Notes under the pieces: generated by a model
Database searches by the model: none
What the model was told of the DNA's origin: nothing
Seen by the model: the letters and a program-made list of their open reading frames with translations, nothing else
Program-made: the position numbers and the translations under genes
Origin: Scatophagus argus
Taxonomy: Eukaryota > Chordata > Actinopteri > Scatophagidae
Length of the DNA: 64,000 bases
NCBI RefSeq assembly: GCF_020382885.2
Contig: NC_058497.1
Span: 17,786,330 to 17,850,329, forward strand
Direction of reading: 5' to 3'
Shown: positions 61,101-64,000 of the stretch, one piece after another
Position numbering within the stretch: position 1 is the stretch's first letter
Layout: each line of letters opens with the position of its first letter

Positions 61101-62346
61101 TGAGGGAAAGATCAGCAATGAAACAGGTTGGTATAATTATAACATCATTTTGTGTTATCAGTTATTATTAATTTGAATTCAGGAATCATACCCATCTAGG
61201 TGTCCAGGTGAAAAAAAAAAAAAAACAAACAGACAAGAACACTTCTTGGACAATATCTTTTCGTTGTACATGCAACTAATGTAGTTGATTAGGGCAACTG
61301 TGTGGATGGCATGAATCACACACAAGTTAGTTGTGACAAGGGACAGAAATTTAAGAAGTGGCCTTGCTAAAGTGCTAACGGTAATTGTGAAAAAAATGAT
61401 TAATGCATAAACAAAATATTCTTGTTCCATAGACTCCATGGAGTGCACCAGTTGTCCAGAGGACTTCTGGTCCAGCCCTGAGCGTGACAACTGTGTACCC
61501 AAGAAAGCGGAGTTTCTCTCCTATCATGAGCCTCTTGGTATCTGCTTGACTGCTGCCTCATTGCTGGGAACATTTATCTGTGCTGTTGTCCTGGGCATCT
61601 TTACCTACCATCGCACGACACCCATGGTACGAGCCAACAATTCAGAACTGAGTTTTCTGCTCTTGGTATCGCTTAAGTTATGTTTCCTGTGCTCGCTCCT
61701 GTTTATCGGTCGTCCCAGGCTGTGGACATGCCAGCTGAGACATGCAGCATTTGGGATAAGCTTTGTGCTTTGTGTCTCTTGTATTTTGGTAAAAACCATG
61801 GTGGTTCTGGCTGTGTTCAAGGCCTCCAAGCCAGGAGGTGGAGCCAGTCTGAAGTGGTTTGGTGCTATGCAGCAGAGAGGGACAGTCATGGTTCTTACTT
61901 CTGTTCAGGCAGCAATCTGCATTGCTTGGCTTGTATCTGCCTCACCAGCTCCTCACAAAAACACTCAGTACTATAATTACAAGATAGTTTATGAGTGTGT
62001 AGTTGGGTCTACAATTGGTTTTGCAGTGTTACTGGGCTATATTGGCTTACTGGCCATCCTCAGCTTCCATCTGGCATTTCTTGCAAGGAATCTCCCAGAC
62101 AACTTTAATGAGGCCAAGCTCATCACCTTCAGCATGCTGATCTTCTGTGCTGTGTGGGTGGCCTTTGTCCCTGCTTATGTCAACTCTCCAGGCAAATATG
62201 CAGATGCAGTGGAGGTATTTGCCATCCTGGCCTCCAGTTTTGGCCTCCTGGTAGCACTGTTTGGACCCAAATGTTACATAATTCTGCTGAGGCCAGAGAG
62301 GAACACAAAGAAAGCTATCATGGGCAGAGGAACCTCCAAGCCATAA
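58110..62346 (+). CDS. B3: V2R/OlfC-type class C receptor, subfamily B, complete, 882 aa
   Basis: Nine coding exons: 58110-58357, 58443-58737, 58920-59006, 59258-59527, 59770-59976, 60060-60335, 60686-60913, 61003-61126 and 61433-62346 (TAA); 2649 nt. Nearly identical to B2 through exon 8, with a few replacements ([19 protein letters not shown]). Pocket residues are Ser164, Thr187, Asp207, Tyr235 and Glu315. Its 7TM exon departs from B2 after TM4 ([20 protein letters not shown]) and its 3' flank is unrelated to B1/B2, so it keeps the older 3' end. AATAAA near 62556 may be the poly(A) signal. No disruption is seen. Confidence 0.94.
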
Positions 62347-62890
62347 CAAGTAATTTTAGAGAACATCCAGTGGTTCCAATCAGCCTGTATTTTTAAATGT
62401 TAAATGTGATTAATTAACATAAACATTACTTAAAAATGAAGTCTGTATTTTTTTTTCTGTCATTTGTATTCCTGTATGTCTTTCTTATATTCCGTGGGGT
62501 TTGAAATACTCAAGAGCTATGCTTAAAAAAATTATGTGAACGTGTTAATTATATAATAAAATGTACTTTAATCTAAAACAAAGTGTGAGTCTTGTTCACC
62601 AGGTGGAAATGTTTCTTTTATTTATTTATTATTATTATTATTTTCATGCCTTTAAACAGTTCATACAAAGAAATTGAAAAATAGGGAAATCTTGATGTTC
62701 ATGCTCGATCAAGAACAATATGATAGGGATTTTTAATTACATGTCTGTTATTTCAACTACAACAATATTTAGATTAAAATGATGTACAAAATATATAATA
62801 TGATTTAGGGCGCATATATGACAAAATACTTGCTGATATGCTATAGACATGGTCACCGTTATTTTGGAATATGTATGATGCCCAGCCTCC
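62347..62890. other. B3-B4 spacer, AT-rich, nothing recognised
   Basis: Short (TTA)n near 62627. No exon or repeat family was recognised. Confidence 0.5.
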
Positions 62891-62904
62891 TCTGCTGCCC
62901 GTGT

Positions 62905-62966
62905 GCTGAGAGGTGGTGTGAATAGCTAAGCATGGACAAAAGGATGACATAATCCTACATATAAAA
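62905..62966 (+). promoter_or_regulatory. B4 proximal promoter: subfamily B boxes plus TATA
   Basis: GAGAGGTGGTGTGAATAG, ATGGACAAAAGGATGACAT and TATAAAA (62960-62966), 53 bp before the ATG. More diverged than B2/B3 but in the same order. Confidence 0.5.
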
Positions 62967-63018
62967 TAAGTACCCATGCAGGAAGGGTGGATACAGTTGT
63001 GAAGGGAGGAGTGCAGTT

Positions 63019-64000
63019 ATGGGGGCCTTTCCTGCCAAATCTTTATGCTTTTGTGTCTATCTGATCTTGAGTCCTTTTTTCTTCTCAGAGTCTTCCTATC
63101 TTTCCTTATCTTGTAAATTATGGAGGCAGTTTAGTCTTAATGGCATACACAAGCCTGGTGATGTGGTTCTGGGTGGGCTGTTTGAAGTCCACTACACTTC
63201 GATCTTCCCTGAGCTGACGTTCATCTCGGAGCCGCATCAGCCCACCTGCCAAGGGTAAGTCTGACACGCACAGCAAAACAATTCACATAATATTAGAAGT
63301 ATTGTAATACCATTTAGTGGTTAATTGTGATATTTTGTGTTATAGTGTTGACCCTCCAGGGTTCAGGCATGCCATGACCATGGCCTTTACTATTGATGAG
63401 ATCAACAAAAACTCAAATCTGTTACCTAATGTGACCCTGGGATACAATCTTTATGACAACTGTGCTACACTTGGCATTGGGTTCAGTGCTGCATTGTCAT
63501 TGGCAAGTGGTCGAGAAGAGCAGTTTGTGCTTCAGGAGAACTGTTTGGGGACCCCTCCTGTTATAGGAATTGTGGGTGATCCCTTATCAACATTTTCTAT
63601 TGCCGCCTCCAATGTTCTAGGTTTATTTAAACTGCCAATTGTAAGTTTCCTGTCTGTAAAATCCTGTGTGCTTTTAACATGCTGCATTTGAATAGCTAAA
63701 AATGATTTAGAATAAGTAAAATATTTTGAATGTCTCTACTTAAGTGCAAGATATGCACAACCCTTTGTACATTGTGTGTCTTTCAAAACAGGTGAGTTAT
63801 TTTGCCACATGTTCCTGCCTGAGTGATCGACAAAAGTTTCCGTCTTTCTTCAGAACAATCCCAAGTGATGCTTTTCAGGTGAAACACTGTTACAAAAATA
63901 ATAACTGACTGAAATTAGGTCTTGCCAATGAAACAAAACTTCTGTGCATGAAATCAGTTTGCTCTGTGGATCAATGATGAGATTATATGTATTAAGGGCA
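63019..64000 (+). CDS. B4: V2R/OlfC-type class C receptor, subfamily B, 3' end outside window
   Basis: Exons in view are 63019-63254, 63346-63640 and 63792-63878; the rest is beyond the right edge. The signal peptide ([20 protein letters not shown]) is four codons shorter than in B2. Exon 1 ends GG|GTAAGT and exon 2 begins T|GTTGAC, so the join codes Gly-Val where B1-B3 have Gly-Phe. [24 protein letters not shown] sequence is conserved (FTIDEIN here). The pocket region reads [15 protein letters not shown], with Pro-Leu where B2 has Ser-Phe; the pocket serine and threonine are kept. No disruption is seen in view. Confidence 0.9.

Larger units (their letters stand above)
54111..61900 (+). repeat. 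Tandem duplication unit 2: B2 7TM exon end, spacer, most of B3
   Basis: Near copy of 45810-54110, about 0.5 kb shorter because it lacks the spacer SINE and a few other segments. It ends where B3 exon 9 begins to differ from B1 and B2. Confidence 0.85.

Noticed and set aside
1-64000. CRISPR arrays, operons, riboswitches or prokaryotic origins
   Set aside because: The window is vertebrate nuclear DNA; repeats found are microsatellites, SINEs and paralogous exons.

Overview
The window comes from a teleost (ray-finned fish) nuclear genome. It holds multi-exon genes with GT-AG introns, tRNA-derived SINEs of the DANA/mermaid type, Tc1, piggyBac and hAT-like DNA transposon debris, and a tandem array of class C G-protein-coupled receptors. 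The receptors have the full family layout: signal peptide, Venus-flytrap ligand domain, short cysteine-rich domain and 7TM domain. They are best read as fish vomeronasal type 2-like olfactory receptors (V2R/OlfC). The species, and the zebrafish-style subfamily names, cannot be read from the window.

Layout. Subfamily A (eight coding exons, 879-882 aa) occupies 1-39.3 kb. A1 is cut by the left edge (1-3512, +). A2 (4435-9668, +), A3 (11637-17195, +), A4 (19600-24094, +) and A5 (26554-31172, +) are complete. A6 (33306-37939) is complete on the minus strand, and a decayed minus-strand relic follows (38277-39262). Subfamily B (nine coding exons, 880-882 aa, one extra intron in the ligand domain) occupies 40.4-64 kb: B1 (40477-46257), B2 (50224-54559), B3 (58110-62346) and B4 (63019 to the right edge), all +. 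Every complete gene has open exons, matching splice phases and a TATA box 46-60 bp before the ATG.

How the genes work together. Each gene should encode a receptor on olfactory sensory neurons. Numbered on the calcium-sensing receptor, the five residues that contact the amino-acid ligand (Ser147, Ser170, Asp190, Tyr218, Glu297) are Ser, Thr, Asp, Tyr and Glu in all complete receptors of both subfamilies, so amino-acid-like ligands are expected. Subfamily A genes share an upstream block of short motifs. Subfamily B genes share a different one. This suggests each group is controlled by its own promoter type.

Evolution is the most informative layer. B2 looks like a hybrid made by unequal crossing-over inside the 7TM exon: its first part matches B3, its last part and 3' flank match B1, and the two flanking spacers are copies of each other. 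A SINE entered only one spacer after that duplication. Exon 3 of subfamily A is nearly identical in all copies, including the inverted one, while nearby introns differ, which points to gene conversion. Three solo-LTR-like fossils have 5-bp target duplications; one ends just before the splice acceptor of B1's 7TM exon. No novel non-receptor system was found; the noteworthy signals concern how the array evolved and how its transcripts are spliced.
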